Origin: RGIG1828 sp045536915
GTDB taxonomy: Bacteria; Bacillota; Clostridia; UMGS1810
Reading direction: 5' to 3'
DNA: 20,628 bases
Assembly: GCA_045536915.1 (NCBI GenBank)
Contig: JAZSOL010000236.1
Span: 1 to 20,628, forward strand
The position numbers and the translations under genes were made by a program. Positions 6,130 to 13,112 of the stretch are shown piece by piece. Positions within the stretch are counted from its first letter, which is position 1. Each line of letters begins with the position of its first letter. The notes under the pieces are model-generated. The model was given only the letters and a program-made list of their open reading frames with translations, ran no database searches and had not been told where the DNA came from.

Positions 6130-7602
6130 ATGAAACACAGTGACATTAAAAACAAAGCCGATATTCGTGCACTTATGCAGAAAGCACTTAAAGAAAACGA
6201 TGCGGAAGGTTTTTCTGCTGCTTTTGACGATATGCTGCAGTGTCTCGGCGCAGAAGTTAAAGCTGAGTACGAAGAAAACATTGCAGAACTTAAAGAAAAT
6301 TACAACAACGCGGTTCTTTCCGCAAGAGGCTGCCGTCTTCTTACTATTGAAGAAAAAACCTATTACACCAAACTTGCAGAAGCAATGAAAGCAGAAGACC
6401 CGCGCCAGGCTGTTAACAACCTTGATGTTGCAATGCCGGAAACCGTAATCAACAGGGTTATGGAAGACCTTGAAGCCGAACATCCTCTTCTCAGCAAAAT
6501 CAATTTTATTGCATCCAATGGCGCAATTAAAATTATGATGAACACCAATGGCGAAGAAATGGCGGTTTGGGGTCCGCTTTGTGCAGACATTGTAAAAGAA
6601 CTTACCGCAGGATTTAAAGAAGTTGACGCAAGCCTTCTTAAACTTTCCGCTTTTATTCCTGTTTGCAAAGCGATGCTCGACCTTGGCCCCGAATGGCTCG
6701 ATAACTTCGTCAGAAGAATTCTTTACGAAGCACTTGCTAACGGACTTGAATACGGTCTTGTTGACGGTACCGGTAAAGATATGCCTATCGGTATGACCCG
6801 CCACGTTGGCGAAGGCGTTACCGTAACCGGCGGCGTTTATCCCAGAAAAAACAAAATTAAGCTCAACGCACTTACTCCCGACGCAATCGGCAATCTTCTT
6901 GGCCTTGTTGCGGTTGACACCAACGGCAAAGCCCGCAAAGTAAGAGACGTTATTCTTCTTGTAAACCCTGGCGATTATTTCAGAAAAGTAATGCCCGCAA
7001 CAACTCTTATGGCACCGGACGGTTCTTACAGAAACGATGTTCTTCCTTATCCTATGGCCGTTATCCAGACCTCCGCGGTTGACCCCGGCGAGGCGGTCCT
7101 TGGTCTTGCATACAGATATTTTGCCGCCGCAGGTTCTTCCACCAAAGGCAAAATTGAATACAGCGACGATTACAGATTCCTTGAAGATGAAAGAGTTTAT
7201 ATCATCAAAGCATACGCAAACGGTATGCCTATGGATGATAACGCTTTTGTTCTTCTTGATATCTCCGACCTTAAACCCGCAACCTGGAAAGTTGAAATGG
7301 TTGAAGGCGGAGAACCTTCCGCCGTTGCAAACCTTGCAACCCTTAAAATTGGTTCTGCGGCAATGACCCCTGCTTTTGCCGCCGGCACTACTTCTTATGA
7401 AGCAACCACCACCAACGATAAAAACGTAATCAACGCTGTTCCCGAAGATGCCGAAGCAGAAATCAACATTACTGTAAACGATGCGGTTGTTGAAAACGGA
7501 ACCGCAGTAACCTGGAGAGATGGCGCAAACACCGTTAGAGTTGAAGTAACCGCACCTTCCGGCGCAACCAAAACCTATACCGTCACCGTAACTAAAGGTT
7601 AA
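6130..7602 (+). CDS. HK97-fold major capsid protein with C-terminal Ig/cadherin-like domain
   Basis: In this 490-residue protein, residues 1 to about 100 are charged and helical (a delta/scaffold-like segment). The HK97-fold core runs from about 100 to 390, including a long spine-like helix region and the segment with VNPGDYFRKVMPA. Residues about 400-490 form a beta-rich domain with the cadherin-like pattern (LKIGSAAMTPAF, TTSYEATT, NTVRVEV, TKTYTVTVTKG). Such domains usually decorate the outer shell surface. ATG 6130 follows AAAGGAAG. The stop overlaps the next ATG (TAATG). It follows the protease, as expected. The protease cleavage site is not visible but should lie near residue 100. Confidence 0.92.
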   Translation: MKHSDIKNKADIRALMQKALKENDAEGFSAAFDDMLQCLGAEVKAEYEENIAELKENYNNAVLSARGCRLLTIEEKTYYTKLAEAMKAEDPRQAVNNLDVAMPETVINRVMEDLEAEHPLLSKINFIASNGAIKIMMNTNGEEMAVWGPLCADIVKELTAGFKEVDASLLKLSAFIPVCKAMLDLGPEWLDNFVRRILYEALANGLEYGLVDGTGKDMPIGMTRHVGEGVTVTGGVYPRKNKIKLNALTPDAIGNLLGLVAVDTNGKARKVRDVILLVNPGDYFRKVMPATTLMAPDGSYRNDVLPYPMAVIQTSAVDPGEAVLGLAYRYFAAAGSSTKGKIEYSDDYRFLEDERVYIIKAYANGMPMDDNAFVLLDISDLKPATWKVEMVEGGEPSAVANLATLKIGSAAMTPAFAAGTTSYEATTTNDKNVINAVPEDAEAEINITVNDAVVENGTAVTWRDGANTVRVEVTAPSGATKTYTVTVTKG

Positions 7603-7925
7603 TGGTTGACAGAAACAATTTGCCGCCCGGACTTCTTGAAGAAGTTAAAAACTATTTAGATATAACATGGGACTGCGAGGCTACGGATTCAAAAACCCGT
7701 AGCCTTGTTGCTTCCGGAATGGCTTATATCAACGGAAAATACGGCGGCGAAGCGGATTATATTGCGGACGGCTTTCCGCGGACGCTTCTTTTTGAATACG
7801 TCCGATACGCAAGGGACAGCGCGCTTGATGTTTTTGAAAACAACTATCGCGCGCTGATCCTCGGAATGCAAAACGAAAGGCGGGTGGCGCTTTATGTGGA
7901 AAGCACCGCACAGACCGAAGAATGA
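7602..7925 (+). CDS. Head-tail connector, adaptor (gp6-like)
   Basis: This 107-residue, mostly helical protein starts at ATG 7602 in a TAATG overlap with the capsid gene. The pattern LLEEVKNYLDITWD, then SLVASGMAYINGKYGG, then LLFEYVRYARDSALDVFENNYR, matches phage gp6-like connector proteins that bind the portal and form the first ring of the neck. Its last codons overlap the next gene by 32 bases. Position directly after the capsid protein supports the assignment. No enzyme motif is present, nor is one expected. Confidence 0.8.
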   Translation: MVDRNNLPPGLLEEVKNYLDITWDCEATDSKTRSLVASGMAYINGKYGGEADYIADGFPRTLLFEYVRYARDSALDVFENNYRALILGMQNERRVALYVESTAQTEE

Positions 7926-8286
7926 AGTGTCGCAAGGTTTTAACAGCGGAATTGTGACGGTATATTCCGTTGAGGATTCGGCAGAACCAGGATATAAACC
8001 GGTTAAAAAACTTACCGAAAAAGCAAAATTGCGATACGAAGAAAGAAGGCTTGGATTTCAGCGTTTTTATTCCGGAATGCAAAACATGATTCAAATTGAA
8101 AGAGTTATAAGAGTTCCGAAATTTAATATCACAAATCAGGACGTTGCGATTACGGAGGACGGAAAGGAATACCGAATAAACCTTGTTCAAAAAGTTCCGG
8201 ACGTTTTCCCGGAATGTCTTGACATTTCTCTTTCAAAAATTGAGCAAAAATTTACGGAAGGGGAAAAGCCTTGTGGAATGGTATAA
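7894..8286 (+). CDS. Head closure / head-tail joining protein
   Basis: This 130-residue protein starts at ATG 7894, inside the end of the adaptor gene. It is beta-rich, with an N-terminal GIVTVYSVEDSAEPGYKPV segment and a central RRLGFQRFYSGMQNMIQIERVIRVP strand-turn pattern. It resembles head-closure proteins that plug the neck after packaging. The order adaptor, closure, tail completion supports this. The next gene starts at GTG 8273, overlapping by 14 bases. GTG 7927 is a possible alternative start, but the longer form fits the coupled operon better. Confidence 0.7.
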   Translation: MWKAPHRPKNEVSQGFNSGIVTVYSVEDSAEPGYKPVKKLTEKAKLRYEERRLGFQRFYSGMQNMIQIERVIRVPKFNITNQDVAITEDGKEYRINLVQKVPDVFPECLDISLSKIEQKFTEGEKPCGMV

Positions 8287-8587
8287 AAAAATAATCGCGG
8301 TGCACAGAGCCGTTACCGACAGCGTAAGCCATTCCGAAAGGCTTAAATCTGACCGTTATTTTGTTTGGCAGGAAGAAAGTTCCGCGGATTTTATTGCTGA
8401 CGGAATACACGCAGAAAAAGCGATTACCGGAACAACGGATTTGTTCACCAAAACTGAATTTGACCCTTGGAAGGAAGAGTTTGAAAAGGCTCTTAATGAT
8501 TCAAAAATTCCTTGGGAACTTCTTTCAATCGACCACGAAGAAGACACCGGATTTTACCATTACGAATGGGAGTGGACGGTGGTTTGA
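8273..8587 (+). CDS. Putative tail terminator / tail completion protein, 104 residues
   Basis: GTG 8273 follows GGAAGGGG at about 8256-8263 and overlaps the previous gene's 3' end. The frame is open further upstream (to 8183), but that part lies inside the head-closure gene with no ribosome binding site. The product (WYKKIIAVHRAVTDSVSHSERL, then DRYFVWQEE, ending HYEWEWTVV) is a small mixed alpha/beta protein of the size of tail terminators. The family is not certain. The role is inferred from its place between head closure and the gp10-like and tube proteins. The stop overlaps the next ATG (TGATG). Confidence 0.65.
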   Translation: MEWYKKIIAVHRAVTDSVSHSERLKSDRYFVWQEESSADFIADGIHAEKAITGTTDLFTKTEFDPWKEEFEKALNDSKIPWELLSIDHEEDTGFYHYEWEWTVV

Positions 8588-9075
8588 TGGCTTACCTTAA
8601 ATTTAATGGATTAAAAGAATATGAATTAAAACTTTCAAGACTTGAAGCCAATACGGAAAAAACAATTGGTGAAGCTATTTATCAAGGCGCAAAAATTGTT
8701 GCCGATGAAATAAAAAGCGGAATTGAAACTCTTAATGTTGAAAAAAGCCGAAAAGGGAGCGAACAAAACTTGCTTTCCGGAATTACGCAAGACCAAAAAG
8801 AAGGTTTAAAAAGCGGTTTTGGTATTGCACCGATGGAATATAAAAACGGATACCGTAGCGTAAAACTCGGCTTTGATGGATATAACAACACAAAAACAAA
8901 AAAATATCCCAAAGGGCAGCCAAATGTTTTGATTGCAAGAGCCGTTGAAAGCGGAACAAGTTTTCGCAAGAAAACTCCTTTTGTAAGGCCGGCAGTTAGA
9001 AGAACAAAAACAAAAGCTGAACAGGCTATGGCAAAAATTATTGATGAACAAATCAGCAAAGATATGAAAGGATGA
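8587..9075 (+). CDS. HK97 gp10-like tail component
   Basis: This 162-residue protein starts at ATG 8587, overlapping the preceding TGA by one base; an earlier in-frame ATG at 8512 lies inside the previous gene. It shows the HK97-gp10 pattern: FNGLKEYELKLSRLE, a long helix with GAKIVADEIKSGIE, then a basic loop region, SFRKKTPFVRPAVRR, and a C-terminal helix. These proteins sit at the head-tail interface and are needed for tail joining or completion. The length is usual for the family. It is followed 4 bases later by the tail tube gene. Confidence 0.82.
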   Translation: MAYLKFNGLKEYELKLSRLEANTEKTIGEAIYQGAKIVADEIKSGIETLNVEKSRKGSEQNLLSGITQDQKEGLKSGFGIAPMEYKNGYRSVKLGFDGYNNTKTKKYPKGQPNVLIARAVESGTSFRKKTPFVRPAVRRTKTKAEQAMAKIIDEQISKDMKG

Positions 9076-9079
9076 TTAT

Positions 9080-9691
9080 ATGGCAGCAGCAGGCAGAATT
9101 ATCAAAGGCTTTAGCCTTCCTTATGTTGCGCTTTATCATAACGATAACGGCAATGTTACTTACACCGAAGGCAGAAAACTTGCCAGAGGTGTTGAAATTG
9201 GCGTTGACGCAGAGACCACCGAAGAAAACAACTTTTACGCAGATAACCGCGTAGCGGAAAGCGTTCCGGGTATTTTTAACAGCGGTACTCTTACTCTTAC
9301 CGTTGACGGACTTTTCCTCGAATCCGAAAAATTCATTATGGGCATTACCGCGGAAGGCGAAATTACTGTTGGCGACGAAACAGTAAAAACCACCGACTAC
9401 GGCGAAACGATGTCCATTCCTTACGTTGGCGTTGGCGCAATTGTTCAGTATCAAAGCGAGGGTGTTGACTCTTACGAACCGGTTCTTTTTACAAAAGCTC
9501 GTTTCAACGACACCGGTATTGCCGCAAGGACTATGGAAGGTTCTATTGAATGGCAGACAAAAGAACTTACCGCAACACTTCTTCGTGATGATACTCCAAA
9601 TCATAACTGGAAAAGAATTGCCGAATCCCAGGAAACGGAAGAAAAAGCGGAAGCGGTTATTAAAGCATTCCTCGGAATTACGGAGGCGTAA
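9080..9691 (+). CDS. Major tail (tube) protein
   Basis: This 203-residue beta-rich protein is of the phi13-like major tail protein type. It has an N-terminal GFSLPYVALYHNDNGNVTYTEG segment, ARGVEIGVDAETTEENNFYADN, a central SGTLTLTVDGL strand, and TMEGSIEWQTKELTATLL near the C-terminus. Hexameric rings of this protein stack to form the non-contractile tail tube. ATG 9080 follows AAAGGATGAT, overlapping the previous stop region. The GC-rich, regular codon use, like that of the capsid gene, fits a highly expressed structural protein. Confidence 0.88.
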   Translation: MAAAGRIIKGFSLPYVALYHNDNGNVTYTEGRKLARGVEIGVDAETTEENNFYADNRVAESVPGIFNSGTLTLTVDGLFLESEKFIMGITAEGEITVGDETVKTTDYGETMSIPYVGVGAIVQYQSEGVDSYEPVLFTKARFNDTGIAARTMEGSIEWQTKELTATLLRDDTPNHNWKRIAESQETEEKAEAVIKAFLGITEA

Positions 9692-9694
9692 TAA

Positions 9695-10045
9695 ATGGTT
9701 GTTCACGGAAAAGAACGTAAATTCCTTTATACAGTAAGAGCCGCGCAGGAAATTGCGGCTCTTTGCAAAGACGGCGATATTTCCAACCTTATGGAGCTTA
9801 TGGAAAACGGTTCCGCAACAGGAAGAATGGAAACTATCATAAATATTCTCATTATTCTTAACAAGGGATATGAGCAGTCGAAAGAATTTGAAGAACCGGG
9901 TTACAAAGCTGATTTTCTTACAAAAGAAGAGCTGGAATGTGTTCCGCTTAAAATGCTCCACGAACTTGAAATGGAAGCGTTTGAGGCTTTCGGTGAAGGA
10001 ACAAAAACCACGGTTGAAGTTGAACCCAGTTCGGAAAAAAACTGA
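9695..10045 (+). CDS. Tail assembly chaperone gpG
   Basis: This 116-residue protein starts at ATG 9695 after ACGGAGG and lies between the tube and tape-measure genes, where lambda gpG-like chaperones are found. It begins MVVHGKERKFLYTVRAAQEIAALCK, a strand-helix pattern seen in Gram-positive phage chaperones, and ends in the acidic segment GEGTKTTVEVEPSSEKN. The zero frame stops at TGA 10043-10045, directly after an A7 run. A second short frame continues beyond it, so a minority of ribosomes probably make the longer gpGT. It would coat the tape measure during tail assembly. Confidence 0.8.
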   Translation: MVVHGKERKFLYTVRAAQEIAALCKDGDISNLMELMENGSATGRMETIINILIILNKGYEQSKEFEEPGYKADFLTKEELECVPLKMLHELEMEAFEAFGEGTKTTVEVEPSSEKN

Positions 10046-10046
10046 C
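10034..10046 (+). promoter_or_regulatory. Candidate programmed frameshift site (G-A7-C-TGA)
   Basis: In the gpG frame the codons read GAA AAA AAC TGA over a seven-A run (10035-10041). Slipping +1, or -2, on this run moves ribosomes into the gpT frame at ACT GAC. A -1 slip on the perfect A-AAA-AAC heptamer would meet TAG within six codons, so +1 or -2 is the productive route. The stop codon next to the slip site would help by pausing the ribosome. Confidence 0.6.
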
Positions 10047-10244
10047 AGCCCCGGTATAGAATTAAATCTTTCGTGGTTTTTATTTTATGGAAGAATGTTA
10101 AACATGAGTAAGCAGGAGATTATGTGCACGCGCTATGGCGAAATGCTCGACATGATCTCCTGCTTTTCTATACACAACGGGGCGAAACCGAAAAAACAAA
10201 AACACAAAATAAGTGATTTTGAAAAAGCTATGATGTTGAGGTGA
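10041..10244 (+). CDS. gpT extension of the tail assembly chaperone (frameshift product)
   Basis: This frame lies between the gpG stop and the tape measure gene, +1 relative to gpG, and ends at TGA 10242-10244. It encodes about 67 residues: a short linker (DSPGIELN), a hydrophobic aromatic helix (LSWFLFYGRMLNMSKQEI), TRYGEMLDMISCF, and a basic tail. This is the usual look of gpT-type extensions, which recruit tail tube subunits to the tape-measure-chaperone complex. There is no good ribosome binding site of its own; ATG 10096 is the first internal ATG and would lose the conserved part. Synthesis as a fusion with gpG is therefore favoured. Confidence 0.65.
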   Translation, partial: TDSPGIELNLSWFLFYGRMLNMSKQEIMCTRYGEMLDMISCFSIHNGAKPKKQKHKISDFEKAMMLR

Positions 10245-10248
10245 TTTT

Positions 10249-12411
10249 ATGGCGGTTAATATAGGACCCAAAATCGGCATCGATGGCGAAGCGGAATATC
10301 GAAAACAAATAAATAACATAATACAGCAGGCAAAAACGCTTGACAGCGAAATGAAAGTGGTTGCTTCCACTTTTGGGAAAAACGCGACAGCACAAGAGAA
10401 AGCCGCAAAAAGCGGAAATGTTCTTGCACAACAATTTGATGTTCAGCAAAAACGAGTAAAACTTTTGGCTGATATGCTTGAAAAATCCGCAAAAAAATTC
10501 GGGGAAAACGATAATGCCACGCTTAAATGGAAACAGGCTGTAAACGAAGCAACGGCGCAGCTTAACCACATGGAAAGAGAAATGAAGGAAAACGCAAGCG
10601 CCGCCGACGATTTGGGCGATGAGCTTAATGAAGGCGGGAAAAAAGCAATTTCTTTCGGCGATATTCTTAAAGCGAACATTCTTTCCGAAGCGGTAATCGG
10701 CGGTTTCAGAGCGCTTGGCGGCGCGATTCGTTCCGCGGTAAATGAGTTTGCGAGTTTTGCAAAAGAAGGAATCAACCTTGCCTCCAACCTTGAAGAAGTG
10801 CAAAACGTTGTTGACACAACTTTTGGGGACGGTTCAAATCAAATTGACCAATTTGCAAAAGGAGCGGCAACGGCTTTTGGCATGTCGGAACTTTCCGCAA
10901 AGCAATTTACCGGAACAATCGGCGCAATGTTTAAAAGCATGGGCGTTGCAAACGATGCCGTTTTGGAAATGTCAACCGGAATTGCGGGGCTTGCCGGAGA
11001 TATGGCATCTTTTTATAACCTTGACCCACAGGAAGCGTTTGAAAAGCTCCGAAGCGGAATTTCCGGCGAAACCGAACCGCTTAAACAGCTTGGTATCAAT
11101 ATGTCGGTTGCAAACCTTGAAGCGTATGCGCTTGCGGAAGGAATTACAAAGGCATATAAAGATATGAGCCAGGCGGAACAGGCGACTTTGCGTTATAACT
11201 ACATAATGAAAGCCACGGCGGACGCGCAAGGCGACTTTGCAAAAACTTCCGGAAGTTATGCCAACCAGCAAAGAATTTTGCAGCTTAACATCGAAAACTT
11301 AAGCGCTTCGCTTGGTAAAAAACTTTTGCCGACAATAAATGAATTTACAACAGCGGTAAACGGACTTCTTTCCGGAAACGCTTCAATGTATGAATTTACC
11401 CAGCAGATGAGCAATCTTGCGGTAAGCGCGATAAGGTCTTTTTCTTCCGCGCTTCCGGGAATGCTTCAAGTTGGCGGACAACTTATAAGCACTTTGATGA
11501 CCGGGATTATGGAAGCCGCACCACAGCTTTTGGGAGCGATTTTTACCGTTACAAACACTCTTGGCGAATCGTTGACAACCTATCTTCCGATTATGGCGGA
11601 TTTTGGAATGGATATCATCACAACTCTTGTGAGCGGTATCGGAAACGCTTTGCCGACCCTTATTCCGCAGGCGGTTGAAGCCATTATGGGAATGTTTGAC
11701 AGCGGAATTATTGGTAACCTTGATTCCATAATCGAGGCGGGTTTTGACCTTTTAATAGGACTTGTGGAAGGCATTTTGAACGGTCTTCCTAAGCTGTATG
11801 AAAGCGGATATAAAATGATCGGTAAATTAATAGTGGGTCTTGTTGAAAATTTTCCTAAAATTATTGAAATGGGAATGGAATTAGTAAGCGCTATTGTTTC
11901 CGGAATTATAAAAAACGCACCAAAATTGGTTGAATCTGCGGGCAAAATGCTTACGTCTGTTGTTCAAAAATTCAAAACAATAGACTGGAAATCTTTGGGC
12001 AAAAACATTGTCCAGGGCATTATTAACGGTGTTAAAAGCATGGGAACTGCGCTTTGGAACACAATGCGCGATATGGCAAGCAAAGCACTTGACGCGGCGA
12101 AGGATTTTCTCGGAATACATTCTCCATCTCGTGCTTTTGAGGAGCAAATCGGCCGTCAAATCCCGCCCGGAATTTCCGCCGGCGTATCAAAGGCTTTTCC
12201 GGCTATGGTAAAAAAACTTGGAAACCAGTTTGCGGAGCTTCCCGGCCTTACCGTTCCGAAAATAAACGTTCCGGCAAACAACACCATGAATATGGGCGGA
12301 ATTTCAATCAACGTTTACGCCGCCGAAGGGCAAAACGCAAATCAAGTGGCGGAAGCGGTTGCCGCAAGACTTCAAGCAATCGTTGACAGGAGAAAAGAGG
12401 TGTTTGCGTGA
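10249..12411 (+). CDS. Tape measure protein
   Basis: In this 720-residue protein, residues 1-130 are coiled-coil (repeated Lys/Glu/Gln heptads such as EKSAKKFGENDNATLKWKQ). The middle has many Ala/Gly/Ile-rich helices (for example GGQLISTLMTGIMEAAPQLLG) that may become membrane-active during DNA entry. The C-terminus carries the typical HSPSRAFEEQIG segment. ATG 10249 follows GAGGTGAT, which overlaps the gpT stop. No lysozyme or peptidase motif is visible. At about 0.15 nm per residue, a tail near 108 nm is expected. The protein sets tail length and is ejected ahead of the DNA. The 3' end overlaps the Dit start by 4 bases. Confidence 0.93.
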   Translation: MAVNIGPKIGIDGEAEYRKQINNIIQQAKTLDSEMKVVASTFGKNATAQEKAAKSGNVLAQQFDVQQKRVKLLADMLEKSAKKFGENDNATLKWKQAVNEATAQLNHMEREMKENASAADDLGDELNEGGKKAISFGDILKANILSEAVIGGFRALGGAIRSAVNEFASFAKEGINLASNLEEVQNVVDTTFGDGSNQIDQFAKGAATAFGMSELSAKQFTGTIGAMFKSMGVANDAVLEMSTGIAGLAGDMASFYNLDPQEAFEKLRSGISGETEPLKQLGINMSVANLEAYALAEGITKAYKDMSQAEQATLRYNYIMKATADAQGDFAKTSGSYANQQRILQLNIENLSASLGKKLLPTINEFTTAVNGLLSGNASMYEFTQQMSNLAVSAIRSFSSALPGMLQVGGQLISTLMTGIMEAAPQLLGAIFTVTNTLGESLTTYLPIMADFGMDIITTLVSGIGNALPTLIPQAVEAIMGMFDSGIIGNLDSIIEAGFDLLIGLVEGILNGLPKLYESGYKMIGKLIVGLVENFPKIIEMGMELVSAIVSGIIKNAPKLVESAGKMLTSVVQKFKTIDWKSLGKNIVQGIINGVKSMGTALWNTMRDMASKALDAAKDFLGIHSPSRAFEEQIGRQIPPGISAGVSKAFPAMVKKLGNQFAELPGLTVPKINVPANNTMNMGGISINVYAAEGQNANQVAEAVAARLQAIVDRRKEVFA

Positions 12412-13112
12412 TTTTTTGGGCAGGAAAAAGCTCTGACGACGTTAACACCTTTGTTGAGCATTATCCAAGTCAAATAAGACCGGCAAAAAAATATAACAAA
12501 ACAAGTGTTCCGGGAAGAAACGGCGATTTGATTTTTGAAGAAGGCGTTTTTGAAAATTATATTCAGCCTTACGATATTTATATCAGCGCCGAAAAAACAA
12601 AACTTCCCGGAGCGGCCAAAGCCGTTGCGGAATGGCTTTATGCGCCAAAAGGATATCAAAAACTTGAAGACAGCTACGACCCGGATGTGTTCCGTCTGGC
12701 GTTTTTCAGCGGACCCGCTGATATTGAAAATATCTTAAATATTTTCGGAAGAGCGACCGTTGAATTTGACTGCAAACCGCAAAGGTTTTTGGTTTCCGGC
12801 GAAGAAGCAACAAGATATTTTTCCGCAACGACCATTACAAACCCAACGGCATTTACGGCGCTCCCGCTTATTACTGTTTACGGAAGCGGAGCGGGCGCTC
12901 TTAACATCGGCGGAACGGTGGTTAATTTTAATTCCATTGACGAAAGCATAGAATTAGACTGCGAAACCGAAAACGCCTACAAAGGCGTTACAAACCTTAA
13001 TAACACTATTGCTGCACCGAGTTTTCCGAAACTTGTTGCGGGCGCAAACGAAATCTCCTGGAGCGGGGGAATTGAAAGCGTAAGAATAACACCAAGGTGG
13101 TGGACTTTATGA
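12408..13112 (+). CDS. Distal tail protein (Dit)
   Basis: This 234-residue protein resembles siphovirus Dit (SPP1 gp19.1-like). It has an N-terminal belt domain (SVPGRNGDLIFEEG is the characteristic region) with ENYIQPYDIYIS and FGRATVEFDCKPQRF, followed by a C-terminal galectin-like beta domain (LPLITVYGSGAGALNIGG onward). Hexamers form the hub between the tube and the baseplate. GTG 12408 follows AAGAGGTG with a five-base spacer and overlaps the tape-measure stop. The 3' end overlaps the Tal gene in an ATGA arrangement. Length is near the usual value for the short Dit form. Confidence 0.88.
   Translation: MIFWAGKSSDDVNTFVEHYPSQIRPAKKYNKTSVPGRNGDLIFEEGVFENYIQPYDIYISAEKTKLPGAAKAVAEWLYAPKGYQKLEDSYDPDVFRLAFFSGPADIENILNIFGRATVEFDCKPQRFLVSGEEATRYFSATTITNPTAFTALPLITVYGSGAGALNIGGTVVNFNSIDESIELDCETENAYKGVTNLNNTIAAPSFPKLVAGANEISWSGGIESVRITPRWWTL

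Noticed and set aside
6127..6804. A 225-residue minus-strand frame across the capsid gene
   Set aside because: It has the composition of an antisense shadow (FF, CF and NF runs), and the HK97-type capsid frame on the + strand explains the region.
9053..9961. A 302-residue open frame on the minus strand
   Set aside because: It lies antisense to the tail tube and gpG genes, is very Phe/Cys/Asn-rich, and has no ribosome binding site. Its length comes from the codon bias of the sense genes.
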